DNA from: Burhinus oedicnemus
Lineage: Eukaryota; Chordata; Aves; Charadriiformes; Burhinidae
NCBI GenBank assembly: GCA_008921705.1
Contig: VFFE01007255.1
Span: 3,117,586-3,181,585, forward strand
Direction: 5' to 3'
DNA: 64,000 nt
Shown here: one piece after another, positions 45,521-59,229 of the stretch
Position numbering within the stretch: position 1 is the stretch's first letter
Layout of the letters: each line of letters opens with the position of its first letter
Notes under the pieces: generated by a model
Told to the model about the DNA's origin: nothing
Databases searched by the model: none
What the model saw: the letters and a program-made list of their open reading frames with translations, nothing else
Made by a program: the position numbers and the translations under genes

Positions 45521-48500
45521 ACCCCTCTCCACTGCTGGCTCTCTTCCCTGACCAGTTCACAGTGCAGCTCTGCAAATGTCTGCACTACCGCAAGTAAGTG
45601 ACACACAAAACAGAATATCCTGTTTGTGAAGACATGTCCCCAAGGCAGCAATTCCACAAACAAAGTTTGTGACAGAGCTAAGTTAAGCTTCTCCCAGCGC
45701 TTACTTTCCTCCAGCCATTCGTTCTCACCTCTGCACTCTCCATCCCCACCCTGTGACGGCCCAAGTGTCTGAGAATTTAGTCAAGACCAAACAGGGTGAA
45801 GAAAAAAAACCCCGTAATTTGCAAGGGCTCTACTTTTTCCCAACTTGCTCAGTCCCAATGGAGCTCAGTCACTTATGTGACTTTTTTATCAACAGAGCAC
45901 AGGAATTAGCAACTAGAGGAAAAGCTCAAGTGGTCCCTGTACTACAAAACAATGAAGCCTAATTAAGAGTTATACACTCAATGTACTCTAGACAGTTGGG
46001 GCAGCAACTTAAGTGATATTCCTGCATTGCATGCTTCTCTCTAAGCAAAACCAGGTGTAACAATATATACTGTTCTACAAAAAGGTCCAAGGTAGATGAC
46101 CTATAAAAATAACAGATCAAACACAGAAGGATAAGGAACTTGCTTCCTTCTATCCCAACTCTGATGTACTAATACAACTTTTCCCTTTCCTTTCCAATCT
46201 TCTTCCCTGTCCTCCAAATGCAACTTCAGGATGGGAACTGGTAAATATGCTTGATGGTCAAAGATGACCAGTAGAACAGTCACTGCAATATTCAAATGCT
46301 TTAAAAAGAGCTCCCTGCAGTATCTAATCTAGAAGTCCACCAGTGTAATACAATAAAATCTCAAATATCCTATGAATCTGTTCAACCAGGAGTTACAATA
46401 AAATACAAATCTCTTAAAAACAGAGAATCATATTTGCTTTTTAACTACCACAGTTAGCAGCTGTCATTTTGCTTTCTTTTCATTTACAGGCCTGAAGATG
46501 CAATAACACTTACTTTGTAACTGGTGCCCGAAACTGTGCAGAAAGGACATAGCTTCCTCCGTAAGTCTAAGACAAAGACCTCTTGTAATCCTTGAGTCCA
46601 CCTGACAACGTTCGCATTAGTGTTCTCAGTAAAACTTATTAGCCCCAGTGCAGAAGAGTCCCTTTCTCCACCACAGACTAGAAAGTTAACCCCTTGCAAT
46701 CAAAGTGGCCCAAACAGTAACACTAGAGAAGTTGTGCTGTAGATACTGAAAAGCTAGGGAATTCAGTACTGCAATTCAGTTGTCCCTTGACACAGCTACA
46801 TATTTTCCAGTATCTTGCATTAACTTCTGCGTACTTGTAATGAGATCAGGAGACACTCCATTAAGTTTATTATTTTTGTGAGTCAAATGCTGGTACAGAG
46901 CTCTGGAAAATCCCATTTCTTTTCAGAAAAAAATAGAAAAAATAATTCTGACCTATCATGAACTAAGGATCTCCAGAAGGTGCTCTTATTTTAGATTCCC
47001 TAAAGTATTAAACTGAAAAGAGAATTCTTAATAACCGTTACTTATTTGTTGTCTCATATATAGGGTGAATTTCATCCTTTGTAACTCAAATGAGTTGATT
47101 TACTTATTTTAGATAGTCTCTTTAGACAAAAAAAACCCAAACCCAGCAACAAAGTGTATTACACTAACTAGGAAAGTCTTTGAGAGCTTGATTATTTCAG
47201 GATTATATAAGCATTTAGTCTGAAGTTTGCAGAACACATCTCAACTACCTTTTTCACTAATTTTTTTGGTAACTGTTGAAGAAAGGGTTAAAACCAGGCC
47301 ATTTTCAAATCTAGAGACTAAGTGTAATGAGATCAGAAAAATAAGATTACCATAATCTGCCTCACACACATAGCTAGGATCAGACCTAATCTCTTCATTT
47401 TGAGACAGATGGAAAAAGCATGAAATCAGAGATAACATGAGGCCAATTTCCTAGAACAGGCAGCTTTTCAAGGTTCACCATAGCTGTAAGTCAATATTTT
47501 GCTAGATTTGTACCTATTTAACCAATTCTAATATAACATATTGGAAGGGAGAATCAGGCATCTCCAAATCCATACTACATAAGAAAAAGTAATACATCAA
47601 TGTACTTTTAATATGTTGTGGAATATTAAAGCCTAACTTAGAGAGTAATTTACCGAGACTCTAGCCAATACCATTCCCAGATGCTTTAATTAGAAATGCA
47701 GTAAGTAAAGAACCAACCATTTGAAAAACAAAGATCTCAAAACTGCACATGGTTAGAGACTGCTTATTGATTTTTACTGTAAGGTGGATAAACACTGTTA
47801 AGATAGCAATTTGCATCTGTGTCCAGCTTGACCCAAAGCAGTCGCAGGAAGGGACACTTTTAATCTTTGTTTAAGACAGCATATTAGAGATGCAGCATGG
47901 AATGACCCCTTAACTGTTCTATTCTGCAGGATATAAATATTGGCAGGGGGAGAGGGGAAGCATAAAATAGCCTCAGATATACAAGATAGCTGAGAGTGAT
48001 TATGGTGGCCACTATCCAGCTACCTCAGTGGAACCTGGCCAAGAATCAGCAATAGGGAAACTTAGAGAAAAGAGAAAACAGCATGCTATAGTTCAGCACT
48101 AAATAGGATCAGGAAGATGCCTTGAGATTAAATAACACTGTTAAGGGAAACAGAGGTAAGCAAGAAATCATCCAAGGAATTAAAAACAGACTGGTAGCTG
48201 TAAGATAAATGGAAAATTATTTTTCAAGCAGCTAACAGTTCCTAACTTTGTCCAGAAAAAAAGCCCGATGCTGTAGGTCAGCAAAAGCTTCCGGCTCTCT
48301 AAATCAAAGCCTGCAACATGAGACCTTTGAGGTTCAATGTGAAGTTTAGCAGTACCATAAGCTAGTTATGCAAAGACATGAGAAAGGCAAGAAAATAAAA
48401 TTAAAAAAAAAAGCACCACAAGATCCAATCTCTTACCAAGCTGGTTCACCTGTCAGTTCAGACTAATTACTCATAATTCTTAGAGCACATTAGCAGTTTG

Positions 48501-51500
48501 CATGCATCTGTTCTTAGCCAGTAATTTTACAGTATGTCTTAATTCAGCCCACAAAAAGCCTGCTCACACTCTCACAGCCCTCGTGATTTTGTAACGTATT
48601 ATACAGACATAGCCACAATACATAATTTGGTTGGTATCCACACAATGCTCTTTCTATTGCCTCAACCCTGTTTGTACATATGCATAACCTGCTGCCTCAC
48701 TTCTTACCTGTGCATTTAAAATGTTAAATTTAACTCTCCTTTCTAGGGAAGACATGCAGGTGTGCAAAAAGCACTTATAGCCCATTTCATTTTGGGACGG
48801 TTCACTGACGAAAGCTAGGAGAGGAGACCCAATCACATCAGTTGCACAGGGCTAGTCAGATAAGCCCATCCACATAAAAAGAACAGCAAAACCAAAAATA
48901 GAGTTAACTTTAGCCTCCTGGCAGGCATGATTTTTTGCTCCTTATCAGCATCTTAATTCAACTAGATGTAAACAAATGCTTGCTTAAAACAAGACACCTT
49001 CATAACTAGATTATAAATTCAGTTACAAATCAGCAATGACTAAAATAAATTAATGAAGCTTATCTTTCCCTGTACAAGTCAAGGCAATTTCAGTGCATAC
49101 AACTAACAACATTTTGGCTTAGCATTATATAAGAACTCAGTTTTTCTACAGTATAAAAAACACCATATAAGGCACCTAAAATACTAATTTACCACTAAGG
49201 AACTTCAAGTATATTCATCAGAGATCTGTCAGCTGTACAGCCACAGTTTTAATCTAGTGTATTTTTGACTGATAGTTTATTTAATCTGTTTTTTTCTGAC
49301 TTATGTCTAGCAACATCTTGAATTGGAGAGGAAATGTACAGGTACTCGGTCTGGCTGATCTTCAGAGAATGAGAATATTTGAGACGGGAACTCTTCTGGT
49401 TTTCCAGTAACTGCAAAGCTGCTCAGACTTCCTCTCTAGTGGGACACGCACACACAAGAGGAAGACACTTGCAAATGGTTTCTGATCAGAACGCTGAGTA
49501 TCGTCTGACTCATTCCTGTCACATTTGCATAATGCAAAGCACACAAAGAGATCTTGCAAATCTTTATGAGAGCATAAGTGTACATATCAAACTAAGCAAA
49601 CTGAAGGCAGTTTGCACAATGGGCTCTAGAACATTATACCCACTTAAAAACATTTCACAGAATGCCTGCAATCTCATGAAATAGAACCAAACACAAAGAA
49701 ATGAGATGCAATTTTACCGTACAACATTACATTGGCACCAGTGATTTTCCTGCCCACATAACACTGAATGAGGTAGAAAGAGAGGATAATAAAGAGGCCC
49801 TTTAATTGAAAAAGATTTTTAGGGGACTTGCTTTTAAAGGCCTGAGATGGCACATTGCCATTTTCTTGTGCCTACATTTCAATGGACAGGCGCAGCTGCC
49901 AGCAGGTCATCAGCCACACTTAAAAAAACCCCAAACCACAAACAAAACAAAAAACCACCAAACAACAAACAACCAGGATGATGCTGGTGTTGCACTAATA
50001 ATTTGAAGTTCAAAGACAGTTCAAACAGTCCATTCGTACAGACTGTTCAAGCCACCACTGGACGTTGTTAGGAGATACAACAGAGCTTCCACCCAGCAAC
50101 TTTGGTCACTTCCACCAGGTCAGGTTCTGCTAAGAGAGAGACTTCAAATAACAGATGTACTGAAAGACCCTTGTTAGCCAAAGACATCAGGTACACTCCA
50201 AACTGAAACTTCTCAGCATGCAGGAAGCAAACTTAAGTTTCAAAAAAAGTCAACAAGGCAAAGACATTAGATAAGAACAAACAAACAAAACCACAAACAG
50301 AAACAAGGGATTTCAGTGGATCTTGCAGCTAAATAACCTTTGTGAAAATGTATTTAATCACAACTCTGCTTCACAGGTTGTTTTGAGAAATGTTTCTAAC
50401 AATTTTAAAAGCCAGTAAAAACAAATTGCACCAACTGGTTATGCTCAGTTATCTTTCTAAATCTACAAAGTCCCCAAAACAACTTATTTCAGATATAAAC
50501 CTTTCATTTCATTTCCAGGTTTCCTTAGCTCTTCGATCATGACGGATACCAATTGTATGTCGGTATTTTTAAGACTGTATCCTCAGTCATTTTATTAGGA
50601 AGACTTGGGCAATACACTTATCCACAATCAATCCAGCTTTTACACAACTGCCAAAAATGCCAGGCTTTTCTGCACAAAGCTTCTTCAGTGCTTTCACAGC
50701 GACTCCTGCCTTTAACATATGTAAACCTCAATAGGGCAAACGCACCAAATTCTATAAAAACACAGAGTAGGCTTGGTGTACTAATGTTTCATGTTCATCT
50801 TTAATTCATGATAACTTTAAGAAGAAACGTATGATTGTTTTCAGTCTGCTATGCAATAATGAACTATTATATCCCAGAAATCTTTTAATGACATTTAAGT
50901 TTAGCCTATTTTTGGGTCACAACAGGCCTTAGTTAAAAGCATTGATTCACTCTAACACTAATCCATTTTTCTTTCTTCTCCAAACTCATCATTAGATTAT
51001 GGTACAATTTCTGGAGAGCCAATAGCGTACAGAATGAAACACCCACAATTGTGTACTCACAAGCCTGGAATAACAAAATTCAGAATTACAATGGCCTCAG
51101 TTTAACCATAAAAAGCCCAACAATTTCTGACAAAACAGGAAAGATGAGCCTTTCAAAAAGAAAAGAAAGCCACACACCCCACCAGAGCCTGTATAAATAT
51201 GTACTCCTCAGTAGACTAAAAAAAGAACACGCTTTCGTAACTAATGACAGACTGAAGAGTTGGAGAGAAGGACATCTGAACCACAAACAAGGAATTGGAT
51301 GTTGAAGAATAAGGATCATTCCTTTAAAACAAGGAAAGCTATTAGATCTAAATGGCCTACATCTACCCCCAAAAAGAAGCCCACATGGAACGCCAGAAGC
51401 CATTATGAATAGCAAAAAGTGGAAAGATACCAACAACCTCCTCTTGAAAAAGAAGGAGGAAAGGTGACCACCATACAGTGAGGACTACACCCATATCAGA

Positions 51501-52133
51501 CCTGCCTGATGGTCTGTAACACACACTCATTCCAGTGTCAAAAGTGTGTCCCTACTCTGGCTTAAACTGGAGAAGTGCAAGGCCCAAAAACTCCAGAGCA
51601 GGTTTAAGTTGCATTCTACCTCAGAAAAAGTCCAAAACCAGAGTTGTGGGGGCTTACTGAAAGTAAACTTCTGAATTACACACTGTAGGGCAGGAGAGAG
51701 GGAAAAATGAGGAGCATAAAAATAAATAATTAAAAAGGGGCAACATCTGCACGTCAAAGCGATGCTTTACAAAAATCCCCCTCATGTTACGAAGTTCCTC
51801 TTTCACTTCAGGGCTAATAAAAAAGCATTAGTTCATGTTCAATTCTCTCCATAAAAGGAAAATAAAAGATTTAAATGGAATTTGCTCATGCCAAGTGAGA
51901 GGAGCAGAACTTTGTATATTTAAGAGACTGAGCCTACAATAGTCATCATAGCTCACAATCACATGGATTGGGAAAAGAAACACTTTTCCAAAGTTACTCA
52001 GGGATAGGAAGAAAAACAGGATACTAATATAGAAATAATTTTTTAATTTAAAAAGATGCACTACCTACAACATCTCAGAAGAACAGAGAAATATAAAACT
52101 GATAAATAAGTACTGATACATGTTTTTATCTTT

Positions 52134-52153
52134 NNNNNNNNNNNNNNNNNNNN
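52134..52153. other. assembly gap (20 N)
   Basis: Twenty N are followed at once by 11 C (52154-52164). The run of N is probably a placeholder, so the true gap length may differ. Confidence 0.98.
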
Positions 52154-53280
52154 CCCCCCCCCCCAAATGTAACATACTATCAGAAACACCAGTGATCTCT
52201 ACAAGAGAAGTCTACTGTTGCTTTCTTGGCTTATGGGCAAAAAAGAAAATCAAAGAGTGTCCTTACATGAATAATGCAGAAATGCAGATACTAAATGCCA
52301 AAAGCAGTAACTTGCTCCAGAATCCTAAAGTCAAGACAGCTGAGGCACCAAATTCTTTACAGAAAAGATCAGAGATAACTAAAACCATCTCCTAATTAGT
52401 GTCTCAAATTAGAAGAACTGTTCCAGGTCAAGAACAAATTAAAACAAGAATAGAACTCGTCAGGGCTCCATTGCAATAACCTGGAAGGGATATCATAATG
52501 CAGGTCACTGACACCCTAGGGTGTATTATTTGACCACAGACTAATTTTAAGCTCCCAAGTATATTATAGTAGGACAATATCTCCATTGTAAGTCTCAGTA
52601 AAAGCTAAGGCCCTAAAACTCTCCCTTACTGGGAGATTCTGATCAGGAGATCAATGACTTGACCACAAAAAACTCCCCCCCAGGGCCCTGAACAGGGATC
52701 AATCATTCCTACACAACAAAGTGGGATTTGTAAACCATGTGTTAGCATGGATGTATTAAAAATCTTTCCCAAAAGTGGAGCTCTGGGAAGACCTCAATAT
52801 GTGGAAGCTGCCTCACTTACGTACTCACAAACCAGGATCAGGCCTTATCGAAAGATATTAAATACATATCTTGCACCATGACAGATGCCAGTTGGTCCCA
52901 GCTGGTTTGCAGCAATATTGCTAGCATGCAGCCATAAAACCTCCCTGGAAACACAGCTATCCAATTAAGTTGACTTTCAAGCAGCTGTTTGGAAGCTGGG
53001 CTCTTCTGGCAAAGCTATAAAAGTGAAAACCAGTCTTCACCTCAGACCTCCATTTAATCAGTGGCAAGAAAGAACAAAAACATAACTCCGTATAGAAGAC
53101 AGATGAATCACTAATTGAGATAAACTAGAATAGTTGCAAGGCCAAGACTCAGGCTTTTCTGGGTTTTATGTGGGTTGCTTCATCTTAAAAAAATAAATCA
53201 GTCTTATGTTTTCGACTACTCATCTCCACAAATGTACTCATTAACAACACAGAATCCCCCCCACAGTGGCTTAATATAAG

Positions 53281-54230
53281 GTGAACATGGAAACCAAAGG
53301 GTCAGTGTCCACAGCGGAGGGAGGCTGTACCACAGGGATCCCAGGAGGGGCTGCACTGTTCAACAGCTTCACAAGAGATCTGAGCGGTGAAGTGGCAAAG
53401 TTCACCAAGACAGTTATTAAGCATACTCAAACCTTGAAATTTATGAGTTGCACAGACAACTTCTAATACTGAAAGACCAAGCGATAAATGTCAGATTAAA
53501 TACAATATGCAAAATAACACATGTGAGGAAAAAACACAACGAAAAACTCCAAAGAACCATAACTATATGAAGCTATATAGGTTTTAAAGAAACTTTAATC
53601 CTCAGCAAATATCCTGAAATCATGGGGGTAGTAATCTGAAAACAAATTAGAAATATTACCTAATATTCTGCTAAGAAAGAATCAAAATAAGTATCTCAAC
53701 GCTGTAAATCTGTTCTATGTGAACCCCTGAATACTCTGAGTACCTACACTCAACCCATCTTGAGAAATATTAAAATGAACTAAAAAGTTGAGAAAGAAAC
53801 AAGGATAAATCAAAGTATGGAATGTTTTTTGCACTATAGGAGATCAGTTTTCTCAGCTTCCTTTTCAGAAAGAAAACAACAAAGACAAAAGGACATTTGC
53901 AAATCTATTCCCCCCATGAGAAGTATGGGGAGAGATGTTTTCCCATCTCTTGCAAGGGGAGGGGGACAGAAGAGGAAAAAAAATAAGTCAATAAAATTCC
54001 CAGGTAGCATGTTTCAAACCAACAAAGGGAATAACTTTTTTCCACAGAGTACATGTTTACATTATGGGAATTTAATGCTGTAATGTACAGATGGACTAAA
54101 AATGGGTTTAGAAAGATGCATAGAAGGTATGGCCATCAGTGGCTGCTAAAACACCGTAGTCCAGATACAGCCTCCAGCTGAGAAAGGCACTAAAGCTTGA
54201 CTACAGGAAGCCAAGGCCTTATACCAGGAG
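53281..54230 (+). mobile_element. very old CR1/L3-type LINE relic (reverse transcriptase to 3' region)
   Basis: Decayed pieces occur in LINE order on one strand. At about 53330-53420 the frame reads GIPGGAALFNSF then EVAKFTKT, matching the CR1 motifs [12 protein letters not shown] and SKFADDTK. At about 53660-53710 comes TTCTGCTAAGAAAGAATC, as in old amniote CR1s. At 54001-54080 the frame reads MFQTNKGNNFFPQST, matching [11 protein letters not shown] of the young CR1 at 39780. Finally 54120-54160 resembles the conserved 3' stretch (GGCCATCAGTGGCTGCTA). Many indels separate the pieces. The boundaries and exact family are uncertain. Confidence 0.6.
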
Positions 54231-57200
54231 GAAGCGCTAAATCTCTCGCCCAATACAACCAGCACTCAAGGATTCCATCTAGCCCAGTTTCTAATGGCAA
54301 ATAGTGCAGATATTCAGAGAATAATAGAGGAACATTATATGCATAGAGTTATTACTTTTGATCATAAAAATGGCATATAATTCACTTCAGATGGGAACTG
54401 CTCCCAGAATGGCACATGACAGTATCTTAACATCAAGGTGGCTAGAATTTACTTCCATAGGAGGAAGTCTAAAGCATAATCCATTATAAAGGTATAATAA
54501 TACTATCTGTGGCAATGAACAGTGCATAGGAGAAAGCTGTCTAATACAGGTAGCTGGCAACATGGTACAAGGGCTGTGTAAAACGTCAGCTCAAATCTGC
54601 CTATGATAGCGCTGAAAAACCTTGCCAAACCCAGGCACGCTCCTGCAGTATTCCTTGTTCCCTGCATTAGGACACGAGAGCTAGCTTAGCTCATTTGGTT
54701 GATGGCCCCTCTGCACCCAATTAGTAAATTAGGAGTTTTGGGGACCACGACTGAGGGAAAACAAGTGGTTTGCAACAGTTTGATTAGGTATAGCCAGACT
54801 TCTCATTTTGGACTGCAATCCTGAACAAAAACAGCTAAATCCAGTTAAATTCAAAGCAAACTAAGAAAACGGTATAACCCTATTTGCTTGGCAAGGACTT
54901 TAAACTAGGGAGCCCAAAAGGGTCTAGAACTAAACCCTCGTGGGGTAGCACAGACACTTCCACAGAATGCTAATCTGCAACTCACTTAAGTCACCCATGG
55001 GTAGATTTCAGTAGCTGACCAGACTGTAGAGTGGTTGTTTTATCAACATATTGCCTTATGTTTAATAACTTCAGCTTTTTTGAAAGTTTAAAAAAAATAT
55101 TTTTTTTTCCTCACCAAATAAGCTTTAGGGGGAACTTATTACTCATAATGCAAATAGCATCAACAGTGTCTCTAATCTTACTGCAGCATCATGCACATAT
55201 TTACAATACAAACAGAGACAGATGGAATGAAACACAAGCTTTTCAAGGAAAAGAAAGCTCAAGAAAGTTTATAGGAACATGGGAAGCTTCTTTTTACCTA
55301 TGATCTTCCTTTTTACATTACCTAAATAAACTGAGTGAAGGCAACATTTTGCAAGATTTCCAGACACAACAAGCTGCAAAGGAAGGGGTGGAAGCCAGGA
55401 AAACCAGGTCAACTATAATAATTTTGGTTACCTCTATTTTTTGTGACCCTGAAAAGAGAGTTGTTAGTTGCAATCTGGGTCTTCCTAGGTAGAATCATAA
55501 CAGTCTTCATCTATCCATCCTGGCAGAGAGCAAGTTATACTCAACCTAAAAGGTAATTTTCAGGAAAAAAAACAAGGAACGTATCACTTCCTGCTAAGGA
55601 GTAAGAAGTGTCAAGACAGCTTGATACTGGAAGAAAGTTTAAGCACCCTTCAACAGTTTGTAGCAACAGACAAATCCACACATTAGCTTTTTACAAACTA
55701 TGGTTTCATTAGAGGTAGGGCAGAGCTGTCGGTGCAAAATATATTTTAAGAAACAAGGACAGAAGTGAAGGCAAGGAGGAAGCAGAAGCAACTTCTGCTT
55801 CTTCCATTCCAGTGATCAGAAAAGAGCCTGAATTGTCAGTCCATGCTTTATCACTTCCAGGGCTAAGGATACGTCCTGACGAAGTTTTCTTCAAGGACAT
55901 GCAAAACATTACAGAAACAGAAAATTCAGCTGTGGAATATATGCACAACAGGTTTTCCTGATACTGCCTCGACAAAGCCTGTTTGTCAAGCTGATGTTCC
56001 TCTCACCAGAATTCAAGTACTGTTTGAAGGCAAAGTTTTAAATGCCAAATTTCACCTTTAGAAGTTTTCATTGTACTTGTCTCCATTACAGCTGCTGCTT
56101 CCTCCTCGTTTTCCTCCTTGCATTTGTTTCTTCCCTTCCTCTGCAACTGTAGGACACGCTCTGAGCACTTGTTTGCCTTTCCCCCCCTTCCCCCAAAGAA
56201 TTTGGCAGTTTTCCCTGATTAGTTATGCCTCCAGTAGCAGTTAAGATTAGAGCACAAGACCTGAACTTCACAGAAGCGCAGGGAAATACCTCTTAAGTAA
56301 AAGTGACAGATTTTCCAGAGATACCAGCGAAAGATGCACACTTCTGCAGCTTAAAATCCTTCCTAGTATTCTGAAATAAATTCACTTAAACCTGGAATCT
56401 AAGCATACCTCTTTCCAAGCAGACCATAATCTACTGTTAACAGCAGAAAGCAAAAGCCAGATCAAAAGGTTAAAATATCACTGTCATATTCATGCTAAAA
56501 AAGTGTAGATAACAAAAGAATACTCAAAATTTGACTGCACGTAAGGATTTATAATGGAAAAAACTACTCAAACTCAGAAAGAGTTGCATGGTTTAAAATT
56601 TTGTGCCAATTTCTCGCAAACCAGGGGGCTGACTAGCTTAGACCACAAGTCTTCTGCACTAGCAGAGCTGCTATGATTAGTGGAACCTGCTGGCTCATAC
56701 ATAACTCATTAAGAATTCCCCCCTTTCCTCCCAAGGGAAACAATTTTGCATAACAGCAGCACCTTTTTTTTCCCTTCCACACGTAAACCTGTAGAGTTTC
56801 AGTACAAGTTACAGCACGAAGTAGGTTCGCTCAATGCAGAAAGCATGAATTCCAGAGAAAAATTATTTAAATAAGAGGTATTAGAGACTAACAGTATAAT
56901 TACAGTTCAGTTAAACTAAAAAAAAAAAAGCTTCCAGCTGCAGTGGAGCCAACATGCAGTTCACGACAAAGCATGCATGCTGACATGCACGCATGCAAAG
57001 AAGCTAAATTCAGCAGGTACAAACAGAATAAATTTACTCTGTTAAGTATTCTCTTTCTATATTTTATTTATAAAAGTCAGTAATGTTTGAACATCACAAT
57101 TATAAATGAATTACTCTACAGAGGCTGACAATCTACTTTCCTAGACAAAAATAGCTGTCCTAACTTTTGCCTTATTCCAGTCACCATCCTGACCTGTCCC

Positions 57201-59135
57201 ACAGGATCAAAAAACCAACTGATTTGATGAATCTTCAATAACAGGATGGTCTATCTGTTTTCAGAACTTCAAACAACCAGAGACAAAAGGATCCCAGATC
57301 AGGTACAGAAACTCAAGCGAGCAACCACTCCTTAAGGGCAAAAAAAGCCTCTTAGGCTCTTCAAGACATTTTTAAAATAGGCTTTTTTTTTTTTTTAGTA
57401 TCTAAAGAAAAACGCTATTCTTTTAGTAAAGAGAGAGATACAGGCTGAGGAAAATTATGAACGCAACCATTTAAAATGCAAATTTCAGACGCATCTAGTA
57501 ACTAATCAGGAGGTATTGTAGAGTAGCATCTGGGTTTCAGGAATATAATAAATATCCTAAAAATAATTATCATGAGCACTTTTGGAGACTGTCAGTTCGC
57601 TTTTTGCTCTATTAGAGCTCAGCTGTACAACCCCATGTGTTTAGCACATGTCACCATGAAAAAACACATTCTAAAGTTTGTTAAACCAATTCTCACTTGA
57701 GTTGTCAGATGGTTGCACCAATCATGCATATAAGACATGGGAACAAGTTCAGGCTCCACCGCAGACAGTCTGCTTCACAACCGTTTCTCTATTCCATTTG
57801 AACACCTACTCTTATGAGGTGTTACAAGATGACTTCAAAGTTGAAGGCATGTGCCACTCATGAGCAGCACTTCAAATACTCAACAACAGGGCAGGAGCCT
57901 AGAACATGACAAAGTGCAGCTTGAAGCTTGACAGATCGAGATCGACAATACTGCTGTTCCATCTAAAAAGATATGGGTATTTCAGGGAAAGGAACAACTT
58001 TATACAGCATTCCCCACACTGTAGATAATGGGGGGGATCACAGAAAGTATTCTCCTATCCTATTTTCTCTCCCAAGGCCCAAACCATGTAAAAACCACAC
58101 TTTTATTTCCTCATGTATATTCTAGTCACTGATGTTTGCCCAACTTGGGAGATAACATTAACTGCTGCTGCAGGGCCAGCAAAGGAAATGAAAGAGCGAG
58201 AACTACTGTGGGATAAAGCTGCAGATAAGAACTTGTGTATCAAACTACTGCAGTATCAGCTTGCTGATCTGTGTAGAAATGCAGAACACATATAAGTCAC
58301 CTACTCATTTGCATTTTGAATTTGACAGAATTTTGAGAGAAAACTGGAAATGACAGAGATCAAAGGCAGCTCTCCTAACAAAATGCTAAATAAAGCAAGT
58401 AAAAAATAAAAAAACCATTGAGACCGAGTGCCTTTTTTCACTAGTGCCCCAGTGACATGGATTATTACACAAAAGCTCCATTTCTAAGTCCATAAGACCA
58501 GGCATCAGAGGAAGAACAAATGAATTTCCTCGGTCACCTTTCTACCTAAACGTTACATTCATAAATCACAGCTTCATCTCTCTGGCTAGCACCTACCTCA
58601 CCAGCACTGAAAGAAGGGAGTGAGGGCAGGGGGGAAGAAGGGAAATAGGCTTACCCTTTGCTACACATCTTGCTAATTAAGATATTTGGAGTAACTAGCT
58701 CAGACATTAATGCATCATACACCTTGTAACACAGAACTAAACACAGGCTAAGTATTCATCCAGAGTCCCCTTTAAGTTTCATAAATCATGTTGAATCCCA
58801 TAACGTAGTTATCATTACTTTGGCTACCTGAAATTTAACTTGGATATAGCTACAGAAGGTACAGTCCCATCTCTTGACTACACAGTGCAGACGTACCCAT
58901 AATCCTCTGTGCAGAGGGGTGCGACAGACTCCTCTCAGTTCTGTTTATTGCTTTAACAACACTCCACTGTCAAACCTGGAAAGGACATTCTGCAACTCAC
59001 CACCACAGACCAGAAGAAATGTGAAGCTCATACACAGTCACACAGGAAAAACTCAAACAAAACTCATCTCAACTAGTCCATGTATGTTGCCAAATCCTTT
59101 GCTGATGCCCACTATGTGAATGGCTTTAAATGTGC

Positions 59136-59229
59136 TGGGTTGGTTTGTTTGGGTTTTTTTGGGTTTTTTTTTTGTTTGGGGTTTTTTTGTTTGTTTTGTT
59201 TTGGTTTTTTGGGTTTTTTTTGGGGGGGG
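59136..59229 (+). repeat. T/G-rich low-complexity tract ending in eight G
   Basis: About 95 bases consist almost only of T and G, with runs of three to eight G separated by T runs. It is unlike the rest of the intron. It could form G-rich secondary structure or reflect sequencing trouble. Confidence 0.8.

Noticed and set aside
54260..54300. Possible inverted CR1/L3 3' end (reverse complement has GGGCTAGATGGA)
   Set aside because: The match is too short, and it is in the opposite orientation to the relic beside it.
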